This document shows, piece by piece, positions 17,563-26,521 of a stretch of 46,058 bases of DNA. Position 1 is the first letter of the stretch. Each line of letters begins with the position of its first letter. A program made the position numbers and the translations under genes. The stretch is from Candidatus Saccharimonadota bacterium (GTDB lineage: Bacteria > Patescibacteriota > Saccharimonadia > Saccharimonadales > OFTM59): positions 1-46,058 of the forward strand of contig JAJDCL010000007.1 of NCBI GenBank assembly GCA_029260875.1, read 5' to 3'. The notes beneath the pieces were generated by a model. The model was not told the origin of the DNA. It did not search any database and worked only from the letters and a program-made list of their open reading frames with translations.

Positions 17563-17970
17563 ATGAGCAGAAATAATGGTGAGGTAGTGTTTTGTGCTGG
17601 TTGCGAGTTTACCGGTGATATTCCTAATGGTGTTGGCATTAATAAGCTTGCGGGCTTCAGAGTGCCACAAACGAAATCAGAGGGTGCAATTTGTTATGAT
17701 GATGAATATAGATTTTCGGAACAAATTGTAGATCCTAGCAGGCCAAATCTTGAACTCGGAGATGTTGACAAGAAAAACATACTAAATATTATATCTAAAT
17801 GTAGAAGAAAGGATGATATCTGCAAGCTCGAAGTAACTGGATATATTCCCGTAACAGCAAGCGATAATATGAAACGATTTTATTTAATCGACGCACTAAA
17901 CGCTAACCATGTTGGGATTCGCAGTCTTGGAGCTCTTACTTTTAAAGAAGAAACTGAAGGGAATATATAA
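17563..17970 (+). CDS. Hypothetical CxxC protein between rpsG and fusA
   Basis: Unrecognised protein of 135 residues lodged in the normally tight rpsG-fusA interval. It starts one base after the rpsG stop and ends 2 nt before fusA, so it is co-transcribed and probably translationally coupled. It has a CAGC motif (Cys11 and Cys14) and three more cysteines (about 43, 80, 87), so metal binding or a redox pair is possible. There is no signal peptide or membrane helix. Codons look more AT-rich than in the flanking r-protein genes, hinting at a later insertion. No function is assigned. Confidence 0.65.
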   Translation: MSRNNGEVVFCAGCEFTGDIPNGVGINKLAGFRVPQTKSEGAICYDDEYRFSEQIVDPSRPNLELGDVDKKNILNIISKCRRKDDICKLEVTGYIPVTASDNMKRFYLIDALNANHVGIRSLGALTFKEETEGNI

Positions 17971-17972
17971 AT

Positions 17973-20060
17973 ATGGCAGCTAAGAAATATCCGTTAGGGA
18001 AAATACGTAATATTGGGATTATCGCGCACATTGACGCCGGTAAAACTACTACTACCGAAGGTATTCTGTACCGTACTGGTCTGAAGCACAAGATCGGTGC
18101 TGTTCATGAAGGCGAAACTACTACCGACTGGATGGCTCAGGAACGTGAGCGCGGTATTACGATTGTTTCCGCCGCTGTCACTTGTTATTGGAAAGATCAC
18201 CAGATCAACATTATTGACACACCAGGCCACATTGACTTCACAGTTGAAGTAGAGCGTTCTTTGCGTGTACTTGACGGGGCTGTAGTCGTTTTTGACGGAA
18301 AGATGGGGGTTGAGTCTCAATCCGAAACAGTCTGGCGTCAGGCGCAAAAATACGGCGTACCACGCGTTTGTTTTATCAATAAGATCAACCAAACTGGTGG
18401 TGATTTCTATAAATCACTTGAATCTATCCATAACCGTCTAAGTAAAAGGGCGTTTCCGATACACTTACCGATTGGTTTTGAACAGGCAATCAACGGTGTG
18501 GTTGATCTCGTCTCTATGAAGGCTTACACATATAAAGAGTTCACCGATCATGAGCTTGTTGAATCCGATATTCCTGCTGACATGATGGATCAGGTCAAAA
18601 AGTACCGCTCTTTGTTAATTGAAAATGCCGTTGCTGAAGACGAAAAGTTGCTTGAAAAATACTTTGAAGTCGGCGAAGAAGGCCTAACTGAAGACGATGT
18701 TAAGCACGCTATACGTAGCGCTGTATTGTCTGGTAACTTCTTTGCAGTTACTGGGGGTGATGGACGCGGGGTTATAGTTGAAAAAGTACTGGATATGATA
18801 AACGACTACCTACCAAGCCCTGTTGAGCGTGGTTCTACTTGGGGAACACACCCTAAAACGGGTGACGAAATTGAACGCAAGCCTGACGTTATTGAACCGT
18901 TCGCTGGCTTGGCGTTTAAGATTGCGACCGACCCGTTTGTAGGTAAGCTGGCTTACTTCCGTGTGTACTCTGGTAAGATCACGGCAGGTTCGTATATATT
19001 GAACAGTTCGACTGGCGAGAAAGAGCGTGTCGGACGCATTGTGCGTATGCAGGCAGACAAGCGTGAGGATGTACCAGAAGTAGAGGCAGGTGATATTGCG
19101 GCAATTGTTGGGCTTAAGGGTACCACAACCGGACATACATTGTGCGACCTTAATAATCCAATAGTTTTAGAAAGTATCACTTTCCCGGAACCACCAGTTT
19201 CTATTGCTATTGAACCTAAAACTAAGGCTGACCAAGAAAAAATGGGTATTGCCATGCAGCGCTTGGCAGAAGAAGACCCTACGTTCAGAATCAAAGTTGA
19301 CGATGAAACTGGCCAGACGATCATTTCGGGTATGGGTGAGCTTCATCTTGAAATTATTGTTGACCGAATGAAGCGTGAGTTTAATGTTGAGGCAAACGTT
19401 GGCGCACCGCAGGTGGCTTACCGTGAAACTATCCGCAAGGATGGCGTAGAAGCACAGGGCAAATTTATTCGTCAGTCAGGCGGCCGCGGCCAGTATGGTG
19501 ATGTGTGGCTACGACTTAGTCAAAACGAACAAGGCAAGGGCTTTGAGTTCATAAACAGTATCAAGGGCGGCGTTGTCCCGAGTGAGTACATTAAGCCCGT
19601 TGAAGAGGGTATTAAAGAGGCCATGAATAATGGTGTTGTGGCAGGATACCCTGTGGTAGATGTTAAGGCCGAACTCTATGATGGCAGTTACCACGAAGTT
19701 GACTCCAATGAAATGGCCTTTAAAATGGCGGGTTCGCTCGGCTTCAAGGAAGCCATGAAAAAGGCCAAGCCAGTTCTTCTTGAGCCAGTTATGAAGGTCG
19801 TAGTGGTCACCCCTGAAAGTTTCATGGGTGACGTGATCGGTGACCTTAACTCAAAGCGTGGGCGTATAGAATCCATGGAAGATTTGCAGGCAGGCATCAA
19901 GGAAATTACTGCCTTCGTACCTTTGGGTGAGATGTTTGGGTATACGACCAACCTTCGCAGCAATACTCAGGGGCGGGCCAGCTCAAGCATGGAGCTTGAT
20001 CACTACGCTGACGTTCCGTCTCATGTTGCCGAGGCAATCCAAGCAAAAGCATCGAAATAA
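17973..20060 (+). CDS. fusA: Elongation factor G
   Basis: GTPase that drives ribosomal translocation. The protein has 695 residues, standard length. G1 is AHIDAGKTT (about 17-25), the switch II region is DTPGHIDF (about 81-88), and G4 is NKIN (about 135-138; the common form is NKMD). The EF-G-specific domains IV and V follow (GGRGQYGDV near 510, RGRIESME near 630). The ATG follows the orphan gene by 2 nt. The gene is single-copy in the window, so it is presumed to be the housekeeping EF-G. Confidence 0.98.
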   Translation: MAAKKYPLGKIRNIGIIAHIDAGKTTTTEGILYRTGLKHKIGAVHEGETTTDWMAQERERGITIVSAAVTCYWKDHQINIIDTPGHIDFTVEVERSLRVLDGAVVVFDGKMGVESQSETVWRQAQKYGVPRVCFINKINQTGGDFYKSLESIHNRLSKRAFPIHLPIGFEQAINGVVDLVSMKAYTYKEFTDHELVESDIPADMMDQVKKYRSLLIENAVAEDEKLLEKYFEVGEEGLTEDDVKHAIRSAVLSGNFFAVTGGDGRGVIVEKVLDMINDYLPSPVERGSTWGTHPKTGDEIERKPDVIEPFAGLAFKIATDPFVGKLAYFRVYSGKITAGSYILNSSTGEKERVGRIVRMQADKREDVPEVEAGDIAAIVGLKGTTTGHTLCDLNNPIVLESITFPEPPVSIAIEPKTKADQEKMGIAMQRLAEEDPTFRIKVDDETGQTIISGMGELHLEIIVDRMKREFNVEANVGAPQVAYRETIRKDGVEAQGKFIRQSGGRGQYGDVWLRLSQNEQGKGFEFINSIKGGVVPSEYIKPVEEGIKEAMNNGVVAGYPVVDVKAELYDGSYHEVDSNEMAFKMAGSLGFKEAMKKAKPVLLEPVMKVVVVTPESFMGDVIGDLNSKRGRIESMEDLQAGIKEITAFVPLGEMFGYTTNLRSNTQGRASSSMELDHYADVPSHVAEAIQAKASK

Positions 20061-20124
20061 CTTCTCTCAGCTTTATCTTAGCTTAACGGTGTGCAATAAT
20101 GTACTTTCGTAGCAGGGAGTATTG

Positions 20125-21225
20125 ATGAAGATTGCAGCAATGGTTAGGGGGTACATTCCAGCTCCTCGACCTGCGGATATGGTCTATGCGCCTATCGATT
20201 TAGCGGTTAGTATCACAGAGGGATTAGCGAAGCTTGGGCATGACGTTACTTATTATGGGCCCAAGGGAACAAATCTAAATATTCCTACAGAAAACTGCGG
20301 GTTAAGGCCACTCGCTTCTGACAACAAGTCTTTTCAAGATATTCTGCATAACACTGATATGTTGATGCATTATGTTCCGATGCTGTGGGATTTGAAGCTG
20401 GCACGTGCTATGTTTGAGCGTGCTGAGTCTGGTGAATATGATCTACTGTATTTTCATCATCCTGAAGTTGCATATCCCTTCGCTGTGAAATACCCGGACG
20501 TTCCTGTTGTTTACACTGTCCATGACCCTCTTTATGATTGGTATGAAGAGTCTTTAGAGCTTTATAAAACACCTAACCAGTACCGGATATCAATATCTAA
20601 CAATCAGCGGAAGGGCGCAGAAAACATAGAGTTTATTGATACCGTCTATAACGGGGTTGATACTGACGCGTTCCCGTACACTGAAAAAGCAGGAGATTAT
20701 TTATTGTTCGCTGGCCGAATCGTGCCCGAAAAAGGCGTCAAAGAGGCTGTTGAAATTGCGCGGAGATCCGGAGAAAAGCTTATAATAGCAGGGCCTGTGT
20801 TCCCAAACAGTCAGAAATACTTTAACAAATTCGTAAAGCCGTTTCTTAACGATAAAATCAAGTACGTCGGTTATATTGCCCGAGATAAATTAGCCGACTA
20901 CTATAAAAATGCTAAAGCATTATTGTTCCCGCTCCAGTGGGAAGAACCCTTTGGGCTCACATTGATTGAGGCTATGGCCTGCGGGACCCCGGTGATCGCG
21001 CTAAGACGTGGTTCAATCCCAGAAGTAGTTGAGCACGGAAAAACTGGTTTTGTGGTTGACTCGGTTAATGAAATGGTGCTGGCCCTACAAGACATCAACA
21101 AAATTAAACGAGCTGACTGTAGAGCTCACGTGTGTAAGAATTTCACTATTGATACGATGGTCCACGGTTACGAAGAGGCATTTAAGAAAGTGTTGAAGCA
21201 TTCAAAGAAAAACGGGGCTGCCTAA
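20125..21225 (+). CDS. Glycosyltransferase family 4
   Basis: GT-B fold glycosyltransferase of 366 residues that would transfer a sugar from a nucleotide donor. The N-terminal Rossmann domain begins MVRGYIPAPRPADMVYAPI. The C-terminal donor domain has AGRIVPEKGV (about 194-203) and EEPFGLTLIEAMACGTPVIA (about 272-291) with the E-x7-E donor motif. The ATG at 20125 has GGGAG 5 nt upstream; the TTG just before it is less likely. It lies 8 nt upstream of a GH13 enzyme, so the two form a small carbohydrate unit between fusA and tuf. The acceptor is unknown. Confidence 0.88.
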   Translation: MKIAAMVRGYIPAPRPADMVYAPIDLAVSITEGLAKLGHDVTYYGPKGTNLNIPTENCGLRPLASDNKSFQDILHNTDMLMHYVPMLWDLKLARAMFERAESGEYDLLYFHHPEVAYPFAVKYPDVPVVYTVHDPLYDWYEESLELYKTPNQYRISISNNQRKGAENIEFIDTVYNGVDTDAFPYTEKAGDYLLFAGRIVPEKGVKEAVEIARRSGEKLIIAGPVFPNSQKYFNKFVKPFLNDKIKYVGYIARDKLADYYKNAKALLFPLQWEEPFGLTLIEAMACGTPVIALRRGSIPEVVEHGKTGFVVDSVNEMVLALQDINKIKRADCRAHVCKNFTIDTMVHGYEEAFKKVLKHSKKNGAA

Positions 21226-21233
21226 AGTTAGCT

Positions 21234-22832
21234 ATGGCAAACAAAGACTCCTGGTTTCCTGGTTCGGTAATCTACCAAATTTATCCCCGTAGTTTCTATG
21301 ATACTAATAACGACGGCATTGGTGATTTGCGAGGGATTATTCAGAAGCTTGGTTACCTAGCTGGTTCAGAAAACTCGCTTGGCGTAGACGCGATTTGGCT
21401 CTCGCCATTTTATTTATCGCCCATGATTGATTTTGGCTATGACGTAGCCGACCACTGCGCGATAGACCCCGTGTTTGGCACTATGGACGATTTTGACGAG
21501 CTCATAGAAAAAGCGCACGAACGCAATATCAAGGTGATTCTTGATTTCATCCCCAACCACGTATCTGATCAACACAAATGGTTCCGTGAGGCTCGTATGT
21601 CAAAAAATAGCAAAAAACGTAACTGGTTCGTCTGGCGTGATCTTAGGGAAGACGGTGCTCCGCCATCAAACTGGCTTAGTGTTTTTGGCGGATCTGCATG
21701 GGAATTTGACGCTACATCTAAGCAATATTATCTGCACACGTTTCTGAAGCAACAACCAGATCTCAACTGGGATAACCCAGAAGTCCGCAGTGCAATGAAA
21801 GATATTATGAAGTTTTGGCTCAACAAAGGAGTGGACGGCTTTCGTGTTGATAGTGTCTGCTGGTTATCAAAAGACGAGGAATGTCGGGATGATCCTATAA
21901 ATACCGATTTTGACTCAAGAACGCATAGCTCATATGATTCGTTGGATCACATTTATAGTCGTGACGGCCCAAAACTTTACGCATATCTATCAGAGCTTGC
22001 ATCGGTGTTAGACCAATACAAGGACAAGGTTATTGTCGTAGAGGCAAACCCAAACTTAAATAAAGACAAGGGATATTACTTGAGTTTTTACAATAACGTA
22101 GAGCCACACGTAATGGCGCCGTTTAATTTTGCGGTTCTTAACATGCCCTGGGACGCACGGTCTGTCAAACATTATGTTGACACTTTTCAGGCAGGTCTTA
22201 GATCTGAATACAACCCGATCTATGTTCTGAGTAACCATGATAAATCGCGCATTGTTACCCGGCTTGGAGTTAGCGCTGCGCGCACTGCAGCTACACTGCT
22301 CTTGACGTTGCCCGGGTCACCATTTTTGTACTATGGAGATGAGATAGGCATGGAGAACGCGGCCGTTGCTGACGACAATGCGTTGGATCCAATTACAGGC
22401 AGGGAAACATACGCAGAAGCTGGCAGAGATCCGGAGCGTACGCCTATGCAATGGTCAAACGGTGTCAATGCAGGGTTTTCTGCTGTAAAACCATGGCTGC
22501 CAATCGGAGAGAAATATTTGCAATCTAATGTTCTCCTCGAGGAAGACGATAAGAGCTCTATGCTCAATCTTTACAAGCAATTGATATCATTAAGGCGCAG
22601 TAACGAGGCGATTCATCATGGAAGATACGAACCCTTTGATGCCCCGGATCAAGACATTTTTGGCTTCCAAAGAATTGTAGATGATGAGGTCATCCTCGTT
22701 TTACTAAATTTTGTAGGAGAAAGTAGAGTTGTCGATATAGATGGAGATATTTTGTTCTCTACTCACCCTACAGCAACTACAGGTGTATTAGCACCAAATG
22801 AGGCACAAATCATAAAACTTCGTGGGGTGTGA
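21234..22832 (+). CDS. GH13 alpha-glucosidase / oligo-1,6-glucosidase-like
   Basis: Alpha-amylase superfamily enzyme of 532 residues, cytosolic because no signal peptide is seen. The four GH13 regions are intact: DFIPNHVSD (about 103-111), GFRVDSV with the nucleophile Asp (about 202-208), VVEANP with the acid/base Glu (about 268-273), and SNHDKSR (about 331-337). The N-terminal SVIYQIYPRSFYDTNNDGIGDLRGI is typical of alpha-glucosidases and related transglucosylases. It probably hydrolyses or rearranges short alpha-glucans or disaccharides, pairing with the upstream glycosyltransferase. Exact specificity cannot be read. It starts with ATG 8 nt after the GT4 stop. Confidence 0.9.
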   Translation: MANKDSWFPGSVIYQIYPRSFYDTNNDGIGDLRGIIQKLGYLAGSENSLGVDAIWLSPFYLSPMIDFGYDVADHCAIDPVFGTMDDFDELIEKAHERNIKVILDFIPNHVSDQHKWFREARMSKNSKKRNWFVWRDLREDGAPPSNWLSVFGGSAWEFDATSKQYYLHTFLKQQPDLNWDNPEVRSAMKDIMKFWLNKGVDGFRVDSVCWLSKDEECRDDPINTDFDSRTHSSYDSLDHIYSRDGPKLYAYLSELASVLDQYKDKVIVVEANPNLNKDKGYYLSFYNNVEPHVMAPFNFAVLNMPWDARSVKHYVDTFQAGLRSEYNPIYVLSNHDKSRIVTRLGVSAARTAATLLLTLPGSPFLYYGDEIGMENAAVADDNALDPITGRETYAEAGRDPERTPMQWSNGVNAGFSAVKPWLPIGEKYLQSNVLLEEDDKSSMLNLYKQLISLRRSNEAIHHGRYEPFDAPDQDIFGFQRIVDDEVILVLLNFVGESRVVDIDGDILFSTHPTATTGVLAPNEAQIIKLRGV

Positions 22833-22838
22833 TTGTTG

Positions 22839-22858
22839 ACGCTCAGCACATTGAGCGT
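22839..22858 (+). terminator. Weak terminator hairpin after the GH13 gene
   Basis: ACGCTCA (22839-22845), loop GCACAT, TGAGCGT (22852-22858). It is followed only by TTTAAT, so termination may be inefficient. Confidence 0.4.
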
Positions 22859-22881
22859 TTAATCGATTCAATACTTTTCTC

Positions 22882-22910
22882 TTTACAAACATCTTAGTTT
22901 CAGATAGTAT
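22882..22910 (+). promoter_or_regulatory. tuf promoter and leader
   Basis: TTTACA (22882-22887), a 17-nt spacer and TAGTAT (22905-22910). The leader of about 80 nt contains a hairpin (AGTAC/GTACT) and a second one (GCCCT/AGGGC) ending just before the Shine-Dalgarno AAAGGAGA. Confidence 0.65.
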
Positions 22911-22999
22911 TCTCTAGTACATTGTGTGGGTACTACTCACATGCGAAGTAAAGTAATAATGGCCCTTCAAGCAACTTAGGGCAAAGGAGATATTTAAAC

Positions 23000-24181
23000 A
23001 TGGCGAATTTTGACAGAAGTAAACCCCACGTAAACGTCGGCACTATGGGTCATGTGGACCACGGCAAGACAACCTTAACAGCTGCAATTACGCATGTTTT
23101 ATCAAAAAAGCTACCGAGCGACGTTAACAAACCAGTCAACTACGACGAGATTGACAAAGCTCCAGAAGAAAAAGCACGTGGTATCACAATCGCTACTTCT
23201 CACCAGGAGTATGAATCTGAAAAGCGCCACTACGCTCACGTTGATATGCCTGGTCACGCTGACTACGTAAAGAACATGATTACTGGTGCTGCACAGATTG
23301 ATGGCGCCATACTTGTAGTTTCCGCTGCTGACGGTCCTATGCCACAAACACGCGAGCACGTATTGCTTGCGCGTCAGGTAGGCGTGCCTTCCATCTTAGT
23401 CTTTATGAACAAGATGGACCTTGCTGACCCAGAGCTTGTTGAACTAGTTGAAATGGACATTCGCGAACTTCTTGGCAAGTACGAATTTGACGAAAACGCT
23501 CCAATTATCAAGGGTTCAGCTGTTAAGGCGCTAGAGGGCGATGCCGCTAACGAAGATGCAATCATGGAGCTCGTTAAGGCTATGGATGATTACATTCCAG
23601 AGCCAAAGCGAGATTTAGACAAGCCATTCTTGATGCCGGTTGAAGATGTTTTCTCAATCAAAGGACGTGGCACGGTCGCTACTGGGCGTGTTGAACAAGG
23701 TGTTGTTAAGGTTAACGAAGAGATTGAAATTGTCGGTGTTCGTGATACACGTAAGTCAGTCGTTACGGGTGTTGAGATGTTTAAGAAAAATCTTGACCAA
23801 GGTCAGGCCGGAGACAACGTGGGTATTTTGCTCCGCGGTATTGAGCGCGAGGACATTGAGCGCGGCCAAGTTTTGGCTAAGCCAGGGACTATTACGCCAC
23901 ACACAGAATTTGACGCTGAAGTTTATATCCTTACTAAAGAAGAAGGGGGCCGTCACACTCCATTCTTCAAAGGTTACAAACCACAGTTTTACTTCCGTAC
24001 TACTGACGTAACCGGTGAAGTTGAGTTGCCAGCTGATAAAGAAATGGTCATGCCAGGTGACACAGTAACATTCAAGGTCAAACTACTTGCACCGATTGCC
24101 ATGGACCAGGGTCTGCGCTTTGCTATTCGTGAAGGCGGTCGCACAGTCGGCGCCGGTGTTGTTACTAAAATCAGTAAATAG
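23000..24181 (+). CDS. tuf: Elongation factor Tu
   Basis: GTPase that delivers aminoacyl-tRNA to the ribosome. The protein has 393 residues, standard length. G1 is GHVDHGKT (about 18-25), followed by [12 protein letters not shown] (a Met replaces the usual Cys in DCPGH) and NKMD (about 135-138). Domains II and III follow, ending [13 protein letters not shown] strong Shine-Dalgarno (AAAGGAGA) and its own promoter set it apart from fusA, from which two carbohydrate genes separate it. It is the only tuf copy in the window. Confidence 0.98.
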   Translation: MANFDRSKPHVNVGTMGHVDHGKTTLTAAITHVLSKKLPSDVNKPVNYDEIDKAPEEKARGITIATSHQEYESEKRHYAHVDMPGHADYVKNMITGAAQIDGAILVVSAADGPMPQTREHVLLARQVGVPSILVFMNKMDLADPELVELVEMDIRELLGKYEFDENAPIIKGSAVKALEGDAANEDAIMELVKAMDDYIPEPKRDLDKPFLMPVEDVFSIKGRGTVATGRVEQGVVKVNEEIEIVGVRDTRKSVVTGVEMFKKNLDQGQAGDNVGILLRGIEREDIERGQVLAKPGTITPHTEFDAEVYILTKEEGGRHTPFFKGYKPQFYFRTTDVTGEVELPADKEMVMPGDTVTFKVKLLAPIAMDQGLRFAIREGGRTVGAGVVTKISK

Positions 24182-24228
24182 GTCAGTACCGGATTTGGTC
24201 CGGGGGCAAGTTTAGCCTATAAATAACT

Positions 24229-24257
24229 TTGACTTACTGCTTTAATTTTTGCATAAA
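24229..24257 (+). promoter_or_regulatory. rpsJ promoter
   Basis: TTGACT (24229-24234), a 17-nt spacer and CATAAA (24252-24257, within CATAAAAT). A 100-nt leader with a GCATG/CATGC hairpin (about 24305-24330) precedes rpsJ. CCGGA/TCCGG (24189-24203) just upstream may end tuf transcription. Confidence 0.45.
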
Positions 24258-24360
24258 ATATTGTAAGATCTAATGGTAAATTAATCGTGGTGACTAAAAG
24301 TCGTTGCATGCTCTCTCCAATAGACATGCTAGGATGTTACATCACACTAGGAGTTTAGAG

Positions 24361-24711
24361 ATGGCAGACGCCAAGAAAGCAGCACCTGCTAAAGCAGAGG
24401 CTAGCACAAACCAACGTATTCGTATTCGCTTAAAAGCATACGACCACAAAGTAATTGACCAGTCCGCCAAACAAATTGTTGACACTGCTTTAAGAACTGG
24501 CGCAACAATTGCTGGCCCGATTCCGCTTCCGACAAAGAAGACTGTTTACACCGTCATAAAGAGCCCTCATGTTTATAAAAAGAGCCGAGAACAGTTTGAA
24601 ATGCGTGTCCACAAACGTCTTATTGACGTCTTAGAGCCAACACCAAAAACTATTGATTCACTTATGAACCTTAGTCTTCCCGCTGGCTGCGACGCCGAAA
24701 TCAAAATGTAG
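24361..24711 (+). CDS. rpsJ: 30S ribosomal protein S10
   Basis: Small-subunit head protein, normally first gene of the S10 operon. 116 residues from the ATG at 24361, chosen because AGGAG lies about 9 nt upstream; an in-frame start at 24304 would precede it with unrelated residues. The N-terminal Ala/Lys-rich extension (about 15 residues) precedes the conserved [15 protein letters not shown] core, then GPIPLPTKK and [17 protein letters not shown]. It is cut off from rplC by about 1.8 kb of accessory genes, so it is probably transcribed on its own. Confidence 0.97.
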   Translation: MADAKKAAPAKAEASTNQRIRIRLKAYDHKVIDQSAKQIVDTALRTGATIAGPIPLPTKKTVYTVIKSPHVYKKSREQFEMRVHKRLIDVLEPTPKTIDSLMNLSLPAGCDAEIKM

Positions 24712-24746
24712 TATTATAATAAGGCAAATTTGCTGTTAATATTGTT

Positions 24747-25190
24747 ATGAAATACTTAGAAACCGAGCAAAATCTACAAGACTTAGTGGTGCCCAGTGGT
24801 GAACTGTCTAAAGTTTATGCCAACATTGACAGTTCGCAGACCTTACCGACGCTTCAAGACTTGATAAGTGGTGGAGTGAGTCAAGGAGAAATTGGTGTTG
24901 TGTACCGGCCTCCGGTTGATGTGGCTGATACAGTTAATCGGATACACAGGGTTTTCAAAAAATTCCCTTCAGCGGTTCGGTTGGCTCTTGAACAGATCAA
25001 CAATTATGATGGTGTTATTACGTCTTTTTTGTTCTACAGGCTTGTAGAAGAAGATGTTGTATTAGAATACCCCTTACCGCTTGGTCTGTCTCAAAGAGAA
25101 GCTAGGAACTTAAGAGCGTTTCAGCATCTGGACCAAAACAGATTCAACAACGTCGTTCAAAATACTTTTAGAATATCTGCTGTAATTTAA
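24747..25190 (+). CDS. Hypothetical protein, 147 aa
   Basis: Unrecognised soluble protein of 147 residues, first of a two-gene pair inserted between rpsJ and rplC. It is mainly helical after residue 50, acidic at the N-terminus, with no membrane helix. A perfect TATAAT (24715-24720) lies 27 nt before the ATG, though no good -35 is visible, so the pair may have its own promoter. The next gene follows after 12 nt with a strong Shine-Dalgarno. No homology is recognised. Confidence 0.6.
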   Translation: MKYLETEQNLQDLVVPSGELSKVYANIDSSQTLPTLQDLISGGVSQGEIGVVYRPPVDVADTVNRIHRVFKKFPSAVRLALEQINNYDGVITSFLFYRLVEEDVVLEYPLPLGLSQREARNLRAFQHLDQNRFNNVVQNTFRISAVI

Positions 25191-25202
25191 AGGAGCAACT
25201 TA

Positions 25203-25391
25203 ATGGATAACATGGAAATCAAACGCAATAACACTACAAATCGCGCTGAGAGAATATCAGGAGCTATCGCGGACGTGGTTCGGGTGAGTGGTGCTATAAT
25301 CCTGGATATTATTGATTTGGGTATGGCGCTGAAAAAATGCCGTAGCGTACAAGAAATACAAGACACTTTAGGGCCGCCCGATCCTAGATAG
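25203..25391 (+). CDS. Hypothetical small protein, 62 aa
   Basis: Unrecognised protein of 62 residues. Residues about 18-44 (IADVVRVSGAIILDIIDLGMAL) form an amphipathic or weakly hydrophobic helix that could associate with the membrane. The Shine-Dalgarno AAAGGAG ends about 7 nt before the ATG, and the stop of the 147-aa gene lies 12 nt upstream, so the two are an operon. The C-terminus (TLGPPDPR) is polar. The downstream 279 nt to 25670 contain only the interrupted minus-strand gene at 25486-25641. Confidence 0.55.
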   Translation: MDNMEIKRNNTTNRAERISGAIADVVRVSGAIILDIIDLGMALKKCRSVQEIQDTLGPPDPR

Positions 25392-25485
25392 CTAGTACTG
25401 TGGCCACATAGCAAATTGAATATTAAAGTCATTTATTTTTTGGCGTACTTGCGTTGAAACTTAAAGCCACCAGTCTAAACAACGT

Positions 25486-25641
25486 TTAAGGTAGCCTAGC
25501 CGGCCAAAACAGTTTTAGGACCAGTATAACGGCAGCCAACCCGGCAATCGCCAGCGCACCAAGTGCACTAATGTTTCCGCCAAACGACTAAGTTTTTTCT
25601 GTCGCAGTTTTGCCGATTAAGCTGTCGTGACCTTTGACCAT
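25486..25641 (-). pseudogene. Tiny membrane-protein gene with in-frame TAG
   Basis: A minus-strand frame runs from an ATG (25641) to a TAA (25486), 52 codons, broken only by one TAG (plus strand CTA, 25588-25590) at codon 18. After the TAG the frame encodes a typical hydrophobic helix (ALGALAIAGLAAVILVLKLF) and a short basic tail. A GATAAT box lies 7 nt before the ATG, the same leaderless layout seen elsewhere in the window. It is either a recently broken gene, a sequencing error, or an amber read-through case. It sits just downstream of a membrane-protein gene on the same strand. Confidence 0.45.
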
Positions 25642-25670
25642 ACTTTACATTATCAGCAGTACAGTGAACG

Positions 25671-26282
25671 TTAACGTGCCGCAAGGACAAGCACCAATAT
25701 ACCGGCAGCATTTAACAGGAACGTTATTATAAGAAGACTAACAGTCGGCAGATGTGCGATGCCAAGCAGCCCAATCCCAAGTTCGTCAGGCAATGGCGAT
25801 GCTATTGCTATCATGCCAATAATAGTAGTCCTATCTCTGTTCTTTTTGCGCCTTAGACTCTTAAGAAACGTTTTAAGGTGAAACTTTTTCGCAAGTGGCA
25901 GTAGCTCATAGCCTACTTTTTCTTCAAATACCTTTAGAATAATCCAGTCACCAATTACAGACCCAACTGCTGCATAAAAGGCAAGTACTAACGGGTTGTA
26001 CATATCGCCCATTGTTACAAGTAGAACTATCGCCGGCGCAGTTGTAAAAAATGACGTAAAGAGCGCCCCGGCTATAATCATACCGACAATCCCAAGCTCC
26101 TCTACGTATGCAAGGCTGGCACTTACCAGCGCCGTATCAAGGGCCAGTACAAAACCCGAAACAGCCATAATGGCAAGGGTTGTGTGCTTGTATTCATACT
26201 TGCGCCACCACCGTGTTATAAAAGTATGTTTAAAGCGGTATCGTCTTTTTATTGTGTTTTTGTTTGGCATTTGCATAACCAT
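25671..26282 (-). CDS. Multi-pass membrane protein, possibly VTT/SNARE-associated-like
   Basis: Protein of about 203 residues with a very basic N-terminus (about 30 residues rich in Lys, Arg and Tyr) and about five hydrophobic helices (about 36-60, 65-85, 90-112, 150-170, 180-203). A GDW motif after the third helix and SPLPDELGIGLLG before the last resemble the paired re-entrant proline region of small VTT/DedA-like or small-multidrug-export proteins, but the match is partial. Later Met codons at residues 3 or 5 are alternative starts. It lies opposite to the ribosomal genes within the rpsJ-rplC insert. Confidence 0.6.
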   Translation of the reverse strand: MVMQMPNKNTIKRRYRFKHTFITRWWRKYEYKHTTLAIMAVSGFVLALDTALVSASLAYVEELGIVGMIIAGALFTSFFTTAPAIVLLVTMGDMYNPLVLAFYAAVGSVIGDWIILKVFEEKVGYELLPLAKKFHLKTFLKSLRRKKNRDRTTIIGMIAIASPLPDELGIGLLGIAHLPTVSLLIITFLLNAAGILVLVLAAR

Positions 26283-26342
26283 TGTAACCTATAATTCACC
26301 TATAGATACAGTCGCAATGTCGTATGTAGAATTCACAACGCA

Positions 26343-26371
26343 TTGACAGGAGTGGCAATCAGGTGTTACTC
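26343..26371 (+). promoter_or_regulatory. Possible promoter upstream of rplC
   Basis: TTGACA (26343-26348) and TTACTC (26366-26371) with a 17-nt spacer. A second -10-like box (TATAAAAT, 26501-26508) lies next to the rplC start. The 239-nt gap 26283-26521 otherwise shows only a 28-codon ORF at 26393 with no support. Confidence 0.35.
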
Positions 26372-26521
26372 TTGTCCGGTATAACAACAAAAATGTGCAG
26401 TTTGGTGTCCATGCAGGTCTATCCAATGACAATGTTAACAGGGGTAGAAACCGCAGCGCACCAAGTGTTATATTTTTAGCGTTTATTTAGACTTACTTTT
26501 TATAAAATTATTTGAGGAAGT

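Noticed and set aside
17994-18392. Minus-strand frame of 132 codons opposite fusA
   Set aside because: It lies within the conserved G domain of EF-G, which fully explains the sequence.
26393-26479. 28-codon ORF upstream of rplC considered as a leader peptide
   Set aside because: No Shine-Dalgarno, no biased codons and no terminator or antiterminator structure follow it.
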